A stretch of DNA of 64,000 nt, taken from Silene conica. Its lineage: Eukaryota; Streptophyta; Magnoliopsida; Caryophyllales; Caryophyllaceae. Position 1 is the stretch's first letter. Every line of letters starts with the position of its first letter. Positions 24,179 to 34,249 of the stretch are shown here, in pieces. A program made the translations under genes and the position numbers. Below the pieces are notes generated by a model. It searched no databases, was not told where the DNA came from, and saw only the letters and a list, made by a program, of their open reading frames with translations. The stretch spans positions 6,949,001-7,013,000 of the forward strand of contig CM055318.2 in assembly GCA_029255685.2 (NCBI GenBank). Direction: 5' to 3'.

Positions 24179-24188
24179 AGTGGGAGAT
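24179..24188 (+). other. Polypurine tract
   Basis: AAGTGGGAGAT-like purine run directly before the 3' LTR, the expected site for plus-strand priming. Confidence 0.8.
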
Positions 24189-25433
24189 TGTTGGGAAATG
24201 TGTCCTCAACAATAGTGCGATCACGACAATGAGAAAATATCATTGTCATAAATCTTATGAAAAGAATATGCAAGGGACGATCCAATATTGATTTAGTCAA
24301 CTGACCAACATTAATCGGTAATGATTGGCTGACTAGAGTTTAACATTACTGTCGTATGACGGTGGTGGTCAGTTGATCCCTTTAGGTCACACCTTTAGGA
24401 CTGACCCCTTAAACGTATATTGATTAATTGTATAGGATACAGATTGATTGATATTATTGAAACCGTATATTGAGAGATTAGAGGTTGAATCTTAAGGTAA
24501 GATTTATATTTGAAATTGAATTGTGTCAATTATCAAATATTAAACGATATTTTAGAAATATCAAGATTAGTATTATGAACGGTTCATGGTTATAACAAAC
24601 GTTGTTAAATATATCGTATCGACGATTATTACGATAACCATATGTTGGGACAGTAATTTCGAATTACTTAATGATTTGTTAAAAGTGATTTAATTAATTT
24701 AGAAATATTATTTATATGATAAATTTATATTTTTAAATTAATACAACTATTATGTCACATAAGATGTTACGTAATGAGTTAAATCATACGAATTATAAAA
24801 CGTAAAATGAAGGTCCATTTTTACGTATGTGTATACCGTGTAAGTGGCACTATAAGATAATATAGTATAAGATATTTTATCTTATATTTTAAGTCAAAAT
24901 ATGACATGACTTGACTATGTGCACATGAACATGCAAAAGGGATTAAAATCCCTTCCCTTTGCTCTAGCTTACACGACACAAACATCCCACCCACCATGCA
25001 TCATATTCTCTATATATACATGTGATCATTCACATTATAGAACTAATCTATGTTTTAGTTTTAGAGTAAGAAACTAAAATATCATAAAACCTCCCAAATA
25101 CTACTTATATAATATTTGTAGTATACTAATATTAGTATTAGTTTACGGTTTTAAGTTAACCGATTACGTCTCCTAGCTCGGGTTCGTGTATCGGTGTTTA
25201 AGGGTAAGGTCTTGGTGCGCACTCATTGGAGGCAAGCTTACTTGGTTGCTTTTGGAGGATCGTCCTTAGCACATTTCGGACCGGTTGTAAGAATACGATT
25301 CTCATTATTTCCGCTTTTATTTTGCATGCATAAGATTAAGATTGGCTAAACTAAATTAATATGAGATTAATTAGTACATTAGTAAGACTAATAATAGTAC
25401 ATTAGTTAGTATGACTACCTAGTGAAACCAACA
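24189..25433 (+). repeat. 3' LTR of the copia element
   Basis: 1245 bp, the same length as the 5' LTR and practically identical to it; ends CCAACA, followed by the target duplication GTAAT. Confidence 0.95.
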
Positions 25434-25438
25434 GTAAT

Positions 25439-25818
25439 ACATTAGGATTTGGAGATTCATCGACCACCTCGGCGTTAAGAGCATCTTCCCTAATTTGATC
25501 AATGCTATCGCGTAACGCATCTTCTACCATATCCCTATAAGGATTGTCGGAGTGCATTGATGCGCTTCCCTCTTCCTCAACGGAGAATTTCTCTTCGTGA
25601 CACACCCAATCGTAATAGTTATCACAAAACCCTCTCAAACCAAGGTGTTTCCGTACTTCTTGTTCAACTAAATACTTTGTATTCTTGCACTTAGAACATG
25701 GACACCTAATTTCTCTATTTCTAATGAATTTGTCTTGTTGCTTAACATAGTTAATGAATTCATTAACACCAATTACGAAATCCTGCCTTATTTTTTTTCC
25801 TAGAATCCAACCTTTCAT
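25439..25818 (-). pseudogene. CACTA transposase, 5' part (transposase-associated N-terminal domain)
   Basis: Minus-strand frame starting MKGWILGKKIRQDFVIGV with IRCPCSKCKN, EVRKHLGLRGF and YYDWVCHEE. This is the transposase-associated zinc-binding domain found at the N terminus of plant TNP2 proteins. The frame breaks where the copia target duplication begins. Taking out the Stowaway and the copia element brings PNPNVL directly next to AFFQML in the 3' part, in frame. So this and the 15410-16814 piece were once one gene. A CAA-rich stretch and a large hairpin lie upstream. Confidence 0.78.
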
Positions 25819-25854
25819 ACATCCATTTTCTTTCTAATCTCTTCATAGTAAATC

Positions 25855-26026
25855 TACATATTTTAACAAACAATAACAACAACTAATTAACAACAACAAC
25901 TAAATAACAACAACTACATATATAACAACAACTAACAACAACAACTAGTTAACAACTATCTAGCTAATTAACAACTTATTAACAACATCAATTTAACTAA
26001 CAACAACAAAAACAAAAACATCAACT

Positions 26027-26058
<32 letters not shown>

Positions 26059-26095
26059 AAACAACAACATCAACTAACAACACCAACACCAACAC
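25855..26095. repeat. CAA/AAC-rich microsatellite region
   Basis: Degenerate AACAACAAC repeats, with a pure run at about 26028-26057. It lies just upstream of the transposase start codon, possibly in its 5' UTR. Confidence 0.75.
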
Positions 26096-26186
26096 CAACC
26101 TGCAAAAAAAAAACAATTTGATATATTGGTCTGGGGTCCTTATCTCTCCAACCTAAACCCATCTTTGAATCTTTCATACCATTAAT

Positions 26187-26342
26187 AAACACTCTTATAT
26201 TTTCTTGATTGTAATGAGACAAAAATTGGGCAGCACTTCCCTATTGTTCTCCAAATACATTATATAGAATGTATTTGGAGAACAATAAGGAAGTGTTGCC
26301 CAATTTTTGTTTCATTACAATCAAGAAAATATAAGAGTGTTT
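26187..26342. repeat. Large hairpin: 75-bp inverted repeat with 6-nt loop
   Basis: The left arm 26187-26261 and right arm 26268-26342 are inverse copies with about 3 mismatches in 75; the loop is ATATAG. A transcript from either strand would fold into one long duplex. No TIR-type termini or target duplication accompany it. It lies between the transposase start and an adjacent minisatellite. Confidence 0.9.
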
Positions 26343-26349
26343 ACTACCT

Positions 26350-27315
26350 AAATGGCATGAAATTAATTTCAGATTTTTATTTGATTTTGAGAATTGGTAC
26401 CCATATTAATTAACACGGTTAATTAGGTGGTTGTATAATTAATTTCAGTTTTTTATTTGGTTTTGAGAATTGACGGTCATATTAATTAACACGGTTAATT
26501 AGGTGGTTGTATAATTAATTTCAGTTTTTTATTTGGTTTTGTGAATTGTACCCATATTAATTAACACGGTTATATTAATTAACACTGTTAATTAGGTGGT
26601 TGTATTATTAATTTCAGTTTTTTATTTGGTTTTGAGAATTGGTACCCATATTAACACGCTTATATTAATTAACACGGTTAATTAGGTGGTTGTACAATTA
26701 ATTTCAGTTTTTTATTTGGTTTTGAGAATTGATAGTCATATTAATTAGCACGGTTAATTAGGTGGTTATATAATTAATTTCAGTTTTTATTTGGTTTTGT
26801 GAATTGGTACCCATATTAACACGGTTAATTATATTAATTAACACGGTTAAGTATGTGGTTGTATAATTAATTTCATATTTTTATTTGGTTTTGAGAATTT
26901 GTATCCATATTAATTAATACGGTTATATTAATTTACACGGTTAATTAGGTGGTTGTATAATTAATTTCAGTTTTTTATTTGGTTTTGAGAATTGGTATCT
27001 ATATTAATTAACACGTTTAATTAGGTGGTTGTATAATTAATTTCAGTTTTTTATTTGATTTTGAGAATTGGTACGCATATTTATTAACACAGTTACATTA
27101 ATTAACACGGTTAATTAGGTGGTTGTATAATTAATTTCATTTTTTTTGTTTTGAGAATTGGTACCCATATTAATTAACACAGCTACATTAATTAGCACTG
27201 TTAATTAGGTGGTTTTATAATTAATTTCAGATTTTTATTTGGTTTTGAGAATTGATACCCATATTAATTAACACGGTTAATTAGGTGGTTTGTATAATTA
27301 ATTTCAGTTTTTTAT
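26350..27315. repeat. Minisatellite of about 11 units, period 75-95 bp
   Basis: The block AATTAGGTGGTTGTATAAT plus AATTTCAG recurs about 11 times (26420s to 27280s), separated by variants of TTTATTTGGTTTTGAGAATT and ATTAATTAACACGG. Unit length varies because the ATTAACACGGTT part is present once or twice. AT-rich and non-coding. Confidence 0.85.
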
Positions 27316-27811
27316 TTGTTCTAGTTCGCTGATGTGGAAAGATGACCAACACGGTTTTGCATGATTGGCTAAAACAAAACATAATGTTTGGGGTTGAATG
27401 AGAGAGCTTGAATACCCTCATTCTTGCACCCCATTGTGTCACGTGGACAGAAATACAAGATTCTTTTATATAGATAATGATTTTTTGGATGATGACATTC
27501 GAAATATGTTAGTTAGTACGATAAGTAAAAGTGAAAAAAAGTTCATAAAATCCAATCAAATTTTTCTAAATGATTTCACTTTTATAATAAGGGGATTCAC
27601 ATCTACAAATAATTAAATATGGCTAATGTAAGAATGTAATATGTAAGGTGTTCTGCAATGCTATAAATACAAAATCGTTTCTTTTTGGTACTAATATAAG
27701 ATTGTAATATTTTTTTTGATGCGCAGATTGTAATGTATTATAGTAGTGCTAAATTTGATTTATGGTTAATTAGTATAGAATTTGCACATATGAAAATTTT
27801 ACATTTTTATG
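27316..27811. other. AT-rich spacer
   Basis: Nothing supportable. A short open frame at 27398-27616 has no recognisable similarity and no codon bias. Confidence 0.4.
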
Positions 27812-27813
27812 TA

Positions 27814-28473
27814 TTTCCTTCATTCCAATCAATTCTATATATTTCACTTTTTTGGCATTATTCATAAGTCGAGTGAATTTTCAACACAACTTTTAATTTA
27901 TAACATAAAAGATAGTCATGTGGGATCTTGTTTAAATTGTCTTAGCGAGTACACTGTGAATATCAAAGTTTTATAATTTTTATCGATATATAACTAAAGA
28001 TATTAGACCATCCCCAAGCAGTGGTCACGCTAACTAGGTCACGACCCGATTTTACCGTTAATCACATCTTAATTATCTCGACCTACCTTCACCCTCCCAA
28101 GCAAAAGGTCACGACCTAGGTTATCAACCCAATCATTTTTCACTTTACATCCTACTCAATCATTGAAAATTCAACCATTAATTAATATTTTTATTGTTTT
28201 TTTATTTTTCAACCAATTACAAGTGGCCACATAAGTGGTCACAAATATGGTCATTATTGTTTCCCAAAGGTCACAAATTGACCTTGGTTGGTCATAAGGT
28301 CATAAATTAGTGAATTTGGTCACCAATTAATTCTCTTAATTACCCATTAACCATGACCAAACAAGGTCATGACCTACCTCATGACCTTGCTTGGGGTTGG
28401 TCTTAGCAAAAGAAAACGGGTATTGACAAACGTGAATAAAGCAAATGTATAGAATTGATTGAAATGGAGGAAG
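27814..28473. mobile_element. Stowaway MITE (second copy), split by a nested MITE
   Basis: Ends TTCCTTCATTCCAATCAATT and its inverse, with flanking TA (27812-27813, 28474-28475). Its two halves align along their whole length with the inverse of the copy at 16817-17076, once the insert 28006-28402 and one TTA are removed. Confidence 0.85.
28006..28402. mobile_element. PIF/Harbinger-like MITE nested in the Stowaway
   Basis: A 397-bp element with ends GACCATCCCCAAGCA and TGCTTGGGGTTGGTC, flanked by TTA (28003-28005, 28403-28405). The interior is rich in GGTCACGACC/GGTCATGACC-type palindromes. The empty site is visible in the other Stowaway copy (GATATTAAC). Confidence 0.88.
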
Positions 28474-28475
28474 TA

Positions 28476-30305
28476 TTATTTAGTCCTTCCTATTCATAAT
28501 AATTTTACCTATTTTCTTTTTCGTCAATTCACAATATCTCCCCTATTTCCTTTTTTGGTAAAGTTATATATATTTTAATCATCTCACCCCACCACAATAC
28601 ACATACTTTATACTTATTTTAATTGTCTTACTCACAACAATATCCCACCATACCCATCCTCTTTCCAATCACCTCACCCCACAACAATATTTATGCTTAT
28701 TTTAATCAAATCCTTAAATTTTGTGCCAATATCGAATATGGAAAGTTATTTCAAATAGGATGTGGTATAACTTTTGAATTGACTCATCATTAATTCCATA
28801 TTTCACCCTTTTATTTTAATATGAAAAAATTGGAAAATTTATTAAGAGAATTGAGCGAAGTCAAGAAATGTATATTTGAACTTTCTTAAAAAAACAAAAA
28901 CAAAACAAAATGTGTATTTTAATGATTTTGTTTACAAAATTAATGATTCCAGTTTATAATTTTTCTCAAATAATTTTGATGAACGTTTGGTTTGTAATTT
29001 AAATATTTTAGATTTATATTAGTTTTGTTTTATTTTTTATTAGGAATCTAATTTAAAGTTTTAAGAAGATTATAGGGATTAAAGGATTACATCTTAATAA
29101 GAAAATAATCTACATAGTATAAAATCAAAATTTTTTAGGGTGTTTTTGGATTGAAGGATTTTGAAGGAAAGGAAGGGAAGTCAAAGGATGAGAAATTCAT
29201 TGTTTGGTTAGCAAAATGGAGGTGGAAGGATTTGGAAGGAATGGAAATGGAGTCTCTAAGCCAATTTACTTTCTCTCCAACAAAGACAAAATTTGAAAAG
29301 AAAATCAACTTCTCCTTTCTCCCTTTCCTTCTCTCCCTTTCTTTTCCCTCCTTCTCCTTTGCCTCCATTGCCCTCCTCTTTTATTAAACTTTTAGCTGTA
29401 TGGCCTGTATCCACACCTATTTTTTTCCAATAAAATTCCTCACCCCACTAATCTACTCTCTAACAGATCATTTCATTTTCTAAGTCATATTAAATCTTCA
29501 AAATTAATATGGATAAATTATACTTTTAAGGTAAATTGATAGAAGATATAACCTTATAAACAAAAAATTATACAATATTTTTAAGTAGAGAAAAACATAT
29601 TAAAAATATAAATGAAAATAAGATATCTACATGAAAAATAACATGTAGTATGAAACATGGATGCTTATAATTAATTGAAAACGAGACGACAAAGAAGACG
29701 CATATCATCACTCATCAACTGCTTATGTTTAAGTTGATCTTATTCTTACGTCTAATATTAATATAATTTAATAAAAATGAAACAAGCTGAACTTAAGTCA
29801 AAAATAATCAAATAACATGGTATCCTTAAATTATAGTAGCCTTAAATTGAAGAGGCGTTCTCGTACGCTTAGATTGTAGTAGTGTTTGCGTTCCCTCATT
29901 TGTTGTAAGAAAAGTTGGATGATCGTTTTTGACATTCTTGACTTGAGCTCCACATGTCCAAACGATGCTACCGCTTGTAAGCCGATGTAACTTTGTCAAG
30001 CTGCATAACTTGAAATAAAATAAGTAATTACTACACAATAAAATAATTAATATTACAATATTAATATGTTATGTGGACAGTGGACCATGTAAGCTAAATC
30101 TATTGTAGCTTGCTTTGAAAGGAGTCCTAGCATAAACACATCATTGTTTATGAATAAGACAAACTACAAATTAATAGAGTTGCTCTAAACGAAGTTCTCA
30201 TAAGTCCCAAATCCTAGTGCATTACTTTTTTCCGAATGACTTGAAAAAAACCGAAAACCTGTAGTCATTATTTTTGGAGTACATGGATAAACTCTCCTCA
30301 TCTTA
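28476..30305. other. AT-rich intergenic region, no gene seen
   Basis: No supportable gene. 29150-29390 is strongly purine-rich, then pyrimidine-rich (GGAAGG/CTTTCTC runs), resembling decayed MITE arms without clear ends. Short open frames here lack similarity or splice context. Confidence 0.4.
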
Positions 30306-30380
30306 TCTATATAATTATAGAAACATTTCAGAAGGCTTGGTTGAGCCACGTCATCAACGCAGATTTTGATTTTTTTTAAA

Positions 30381-30806
30381 TTTTCTCAGATGGGTCCGCA
30401 ATGTGTTTAATGAATTCCCTGAGTCATAACCGCCCGATATTCTAAATAAATGTCCGATATCGTAGTTTCAGAAATATTACGTAACATTTTTATATAAATT
30501 AGTAAACATGAATTTCTACGAAAAACGGTCGATTTGTATAACATAAAATTAAATATTATATAAACGAATATATATATCCCGTCTAAAACGATTAGACAAC
30601 AATTTTTTTTATTTTTTTTTTAATTCTCTCAGGTGGGTCCCGCAATGTGTTTGATGAATTTCTGGAATCTTAACCGCCCGATATTCTAAATAAATGCCCG
30701 TTATCGTAGTTTCAGAAATATTACGTAACATTTTTGTATAAATTCGTAAACATGATTTCCTATGAAAGATGGTCAATTTGTATAACATAAAATTAAATAT
30801 TATATA
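30381..30806. repeat. Two direct copies of a 185-bp segment
   Basis: 30381-30565 and 30623-30806 share long stretches (GCAATGTGTTT, CCGCCCGATATTCTAAATAA, ATCGTAGTTTCAGAAATATT), roughly 90% alike by eye, separated by about 57 bp. They lie near the Helitron 5' end and could be two successive Helitron-type 5' regions. Confidence 0.75.
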
Positions 30807-31325
30807 TATAATATTTTGTATGTTAATTAGTATTATTTTCATTTTCAATTTTAACAAATCAAGTTAATCAAATAAATAACATCCTAAAATTAGTTACTTT
30901 AAAGTATTTTTGGAACAATAATATGATAAAAAATGTTAGTTAAAGTATATCAAGTAAATCAATAAAAGTTATATTCATTTTTAATTTTATATATAAATAA
31001 CAAACATACATCTATTTTTCATGATAATCATACCAATATCAGCATGCCAAAAATATTAAACACAAAAACTAATCTAAAAAGTTTATTTAAAACTACAAAC
31101 GAACACAATATTAAAAATATGAAAAAAAAGACCACAAAGTTCTAGCATAAAACTTCATGGATGAAAATTTTAATTACGGTAAAAAATAACTATTCAAGAG
31201 TTTATGTGTAAAACTTCACATAAATATTGTTTCAAAAAAACGCTCCAAATATTAAATTAATAATGAGACGATAAAAAAAATGGGATATTGAAATTGCAAA
31301 AGAAAAGTACCATAATAGATACTTA

Positions 31326-31352
31326 CTAGTGTAACACTCGTGAAAAATCACG
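31326..31352 (-). mobile_element. Helitron-like 3' terminus, opposite orientation
   Basis: On the minus strand a hairpin CGTGA-TTTTT-CACG is followed by TGTTACACTAG and then T, matching the Helitron hairpin-plus-CTRR pattern. Its body would extend to the right of this position. Confidence 0.45.
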
Positions 31353-32509
31353 GGGTTGCGTACACTTACTTCTAAAGATGACATATATACATTTTACTTA
31401 TTATATAGGAATTCTATTTATTCGAACATGTGTACTTTCTTACAATAAAAAGGAAATAATATAATATCATTGTATATAATTAAAATATATATACGAAAAT
31501 TGTAACATTCAAGTTTGAGACTTAAGTTATGTAAGTACAAATGAATACATGATAATGTTAATAAGAGTAACAATTTTAAGACATGTTTAAAATGAACAAT
31601 TAAGACATAGCTAAAAAAGGAAATTATAACATACAAATTTAAGTAATTTAAACTATTTAAATTATAAAAAAAACCAAATTTAAGATAATTAAGTTTTATA
31701 TATTACAGAAAATTAAACTAATATAAAAATCGATTCTGACAAATCTTTTCATAATAAATATGTAAATAAAACAATAAAACAAAATAATAGATTATTGATC
31801 GTCCTTAAAGGTCCGAGATAATGATAACATCCCAACAAATTGGTTTTTTTTGATAAAATATACAGCCCTACCCATTATTAAAGGATGAATGAACATTACA
31901 AAAGGATGATTATAAGACTTATAACAACGAGTAATTATCTTTCCAAAACTAAGCAATATTTCAAATCTAATTATCTTTAGCCATATAATAAGATCTGTTT
32001 GTTACACGGTTTTTAATAAAATCTTTAGGTAAAATAATATCTCACGGTTAATTGTATAATCAAATCACGGTTAATTCACTCTATCCGATTTTTTTGGTAA
32101 TTAATGATTGTATATATGTAGTAGAATCAGTAAACACATTTTTTTTTTAAAAAAAAATATATATTTTCAAAACTTAAATTAAGGATGTGTTAATTTATTA
32201 AGTCGGTATTTAGGTAGATTAACATATTATTAATTATATTTTATTAATTATAGAAATCTTTTTTTTAAAAAATTATCTTTCCAAAACTAAGCAAATTAGA
32301 AAATCTAATTATCTTTAGTCATTGAATAAAATCTTTTTGTTAGATGGTTTTTAATAGTAATTTGGAAAACATGTTTTTTGGTATAAAATATATTTTCAAA
32401 GGTGCATGAATATTAATTTCTCCATGAATCACGGTTAATTTTATGTATGACGGTTAATTGTAGCATGAATCACGGTTAATTGTAGAATAAAAAACTCTTA
32501 ATTATAGAA

Positions 32510-32765
32510 TCAAATCTTCTTAATTGTAGAATATTTAGGTAAAAAGGAATAATTTTGTTATTTGCATGAATCACGTTTTATCCATAGAATAATTATCTTA
32601 AGCTGAGTCTTCAAATTTCTAAGGTTTTGATTAATTATAGAATCAAATATTATTAATTGTAGAATATTTAGGTAAAAGGGAATAATTTTGTTATTTGCAT
32701 GAATCACGTTTTTAGCCATAGAATAATTATCTTAAGCTGAGTTGTCAAATTCTAAGGTTTTGACT
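32510..32765. repeat. Tandem duplication, about 130-bp units
   Basis: Two copies of a block running from TTAATTGTAGAATATTTAGG through GCATGAATCACG and CCATAGAATAATTATC to CTAAGGTTTTGA. They differ by small indels. Part of the AT-rich interior of the Helitron candidate. Confidence 0.75.
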
Positions 32766-32812
32766 GGTTGAGGAGAAACTGATTTGTGAGGGTGAATGTG
32801 AGGGCTTAAAAG

Positions 32813-33386
32813 TAGGGGTGTTCATTCACGGTTCGGTTCACCGAACCTCGTATTTAATACGGTTCGCACACGGTTCGGTTTGACAAAACACCGAACCTAA
32901 ACCGCACCGTTCGTAACGGTTATTTGCGGTTCGGTTAACCACTTTAAACGGTTATTTGCGGTTCGGTTAGCGGTTAACCTATAAACATGGTAAATATTTT
33001 TTTCTTTAGTTTTCGAGATTTTTATCTAGTAGTTTAATTAAATTTTTAATATTTAATTATACTCAATAATAAAGGTAATAAGTAAAACTTTAATATTAAT
33101 CATTTTAACCATTTTTGAATCTTGAAACACTTTTTAATTAAACAAAAGAACAATTTTTTAAATAATTTTAATTTTTTTCCTTACTTTTTTGTGAACGGTT
33201 CGGTTCGCGGTTAATCTCATTTCTAAAATTGCGAACCTCAACCGAACCTTGTCCATGATAAATTAACCGGTTCGGTTCACCGAACCTAATTGCCCTTAAC
33301 GGTTCGGTGAACCGAACCTCGAAAACACGCGGTTCTCCGGTTTTGCGGTACGGTTTTTGCGGTTCGGTTTTTTATGAACACCCCTA
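32813..33386. mobile_element. hAT-type MITE with 8-bp target duplication CTTAAAAG
   Basis: A 574-bp element with ends TAGGGGTGTTCAT and ATGAACACCCCTA, flanked by exact CTTAAAAG repeats (32805-32812, 33387-33394). Both arms are packed with CGGTTCGGTT and its inverse AACCGAACCG. No transposase. Confidence 0.9.
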
Positions 33387-33957
33387 CTTAAAAGGGTGAA
33401 TGCTGTAACTATATTGCGCCACGTAAGCTAAAATACATTTTTCTTTTATAGTAATAATGATCATTTATAAAAACACGAGTAATGATGGATTTTGGGGGCA
33501 GTCAAATCTTTTTTCTCCGATAAGGTAAAAAAACTATATTGATCCCCTAGAGTAGGACCAACCTATTTCATTATTTTGAATGAGGTAAGTTAAAACTATT
33601 GGCTTTCAAACTATCTCTAAAGAATTAGACATGTTGACAACTCTGATTTATGAGTGAGTTGTGACGATAAAAAATGCATATATAATGAAGAAAATTTTGA
33701 GATTTTTGTATTAACATTTACTTATCATTGTATATTGTAATTCTGTTATGATATTTCAAATTTATATAGATTGATTGCATTTTGATATACTTTGAATATT
33801 AACTGTATGTTAATATTATAAATATTTTTAGTATATCGGTCATATAAAATTATATTACAAATCGAAAATCGAAAATATGACTAATCATTATTTATTATTT
33901 ATAAATAATAATAATTGAACCTGCAATCCCGTGCAATTTGCATGGGATTAAAACTAA

Positions 33958-34249
33958 TTATATCTAATAGCCTATAAATCACGAATACTAAATCAATTAC
34001 CTTTTTTCAAAGGCATCGGACAAAGACTGTAGAAGACATAACCTCGTGCCATTTCAATTTACCCGATAAAATAGTTGAATTGAAATCTCGGGAGTTGCAC
34101 CTGATTTTAACTTTTTTTTTTTTTTTTTTTTTTTGAAGAAACCCACCGCGAGATTAGATACATTACTTAAATCTGCCTCAACAAGATACAAAATGTTTCG
34201 AGGGACACTAAACTTTTAAGTTTTAACCACTAAACTTTTTTTTAGGTTC
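33958..34249. other. Spacer with long T-run
   Basis: Contains a run of about 22 T at 34112-34133. On the minus strand this looks like a poly-A tail following GGTGGGTTTCTTC, perhaps the 3' end of a small retroposon. No target duplication found. Confidence 0.35.

Larger units (their letters stand above)
17081..25433 (+). mobile_element. Gag-only copia LTR retrotransposon (TR-GAG type), full length
   Basis: An 8353-bp element bounded by TGTTGG...CCAACA LTRs of 1245 bp each and a 5-bp duplication GTAAT (17076-17080, 25434-25438). It has a tRNA-Met primer site (18328-18340), a purine-rich tract before the 3' LTR (24179-24188) and a single gag gene (20799-21832). No protease, integrase, reverse transcriptase or RNase H frame exists between 21833 and 24188. 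This matches the non-autonomous terminal-repeat-with-GAG class, mobilised by enzymes from a related element. LTRs read line by line differ at only one place (T at about 17130, G in the 3' copy), so insertion was very recent. Confidence 0.93.
30306..33957 (+). mobile_element. Probable non-autonomous Helitron
   Basis: Candidate 5' end TCTATATAATTATAGAAAC preceded by A. Candidate 3' end: hairpin ATCCCGTGC-AATTT-GCATGGGAT (33926-33948), then CTAA (33954-33957) followed by T. Both ends and the A/T target fit plant Helitrons, and the 5' region GGCTTGGTTGAGCCACGTCA is Helitron-like. No Rep/helicase gene is inside. Another terminus of opposite orientation is at 31326-31352, so this could be two or more overlapping elements. 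A hAT MITE is nested at 32813-33386. Confidence 0.5.

Noticed and set aside
27398..27616. 72-codon open frame on the plus strand
   Set aside because: No recognisable domain, AT-rich, no neighbouring exons.
29135..29387. Overlapping open frames on both strands, 77-78 codons
   Set aside because: Purine- or pyrimidine-biased sequence without similarity or splice context; likely decayed MITE arms.
29826..30038. 70-codon minus-strand frame (MCSNYLFYFKLCS...)
   Set aside because: No family recognised, no splice partner found, surrounded by AT-rich repeats.
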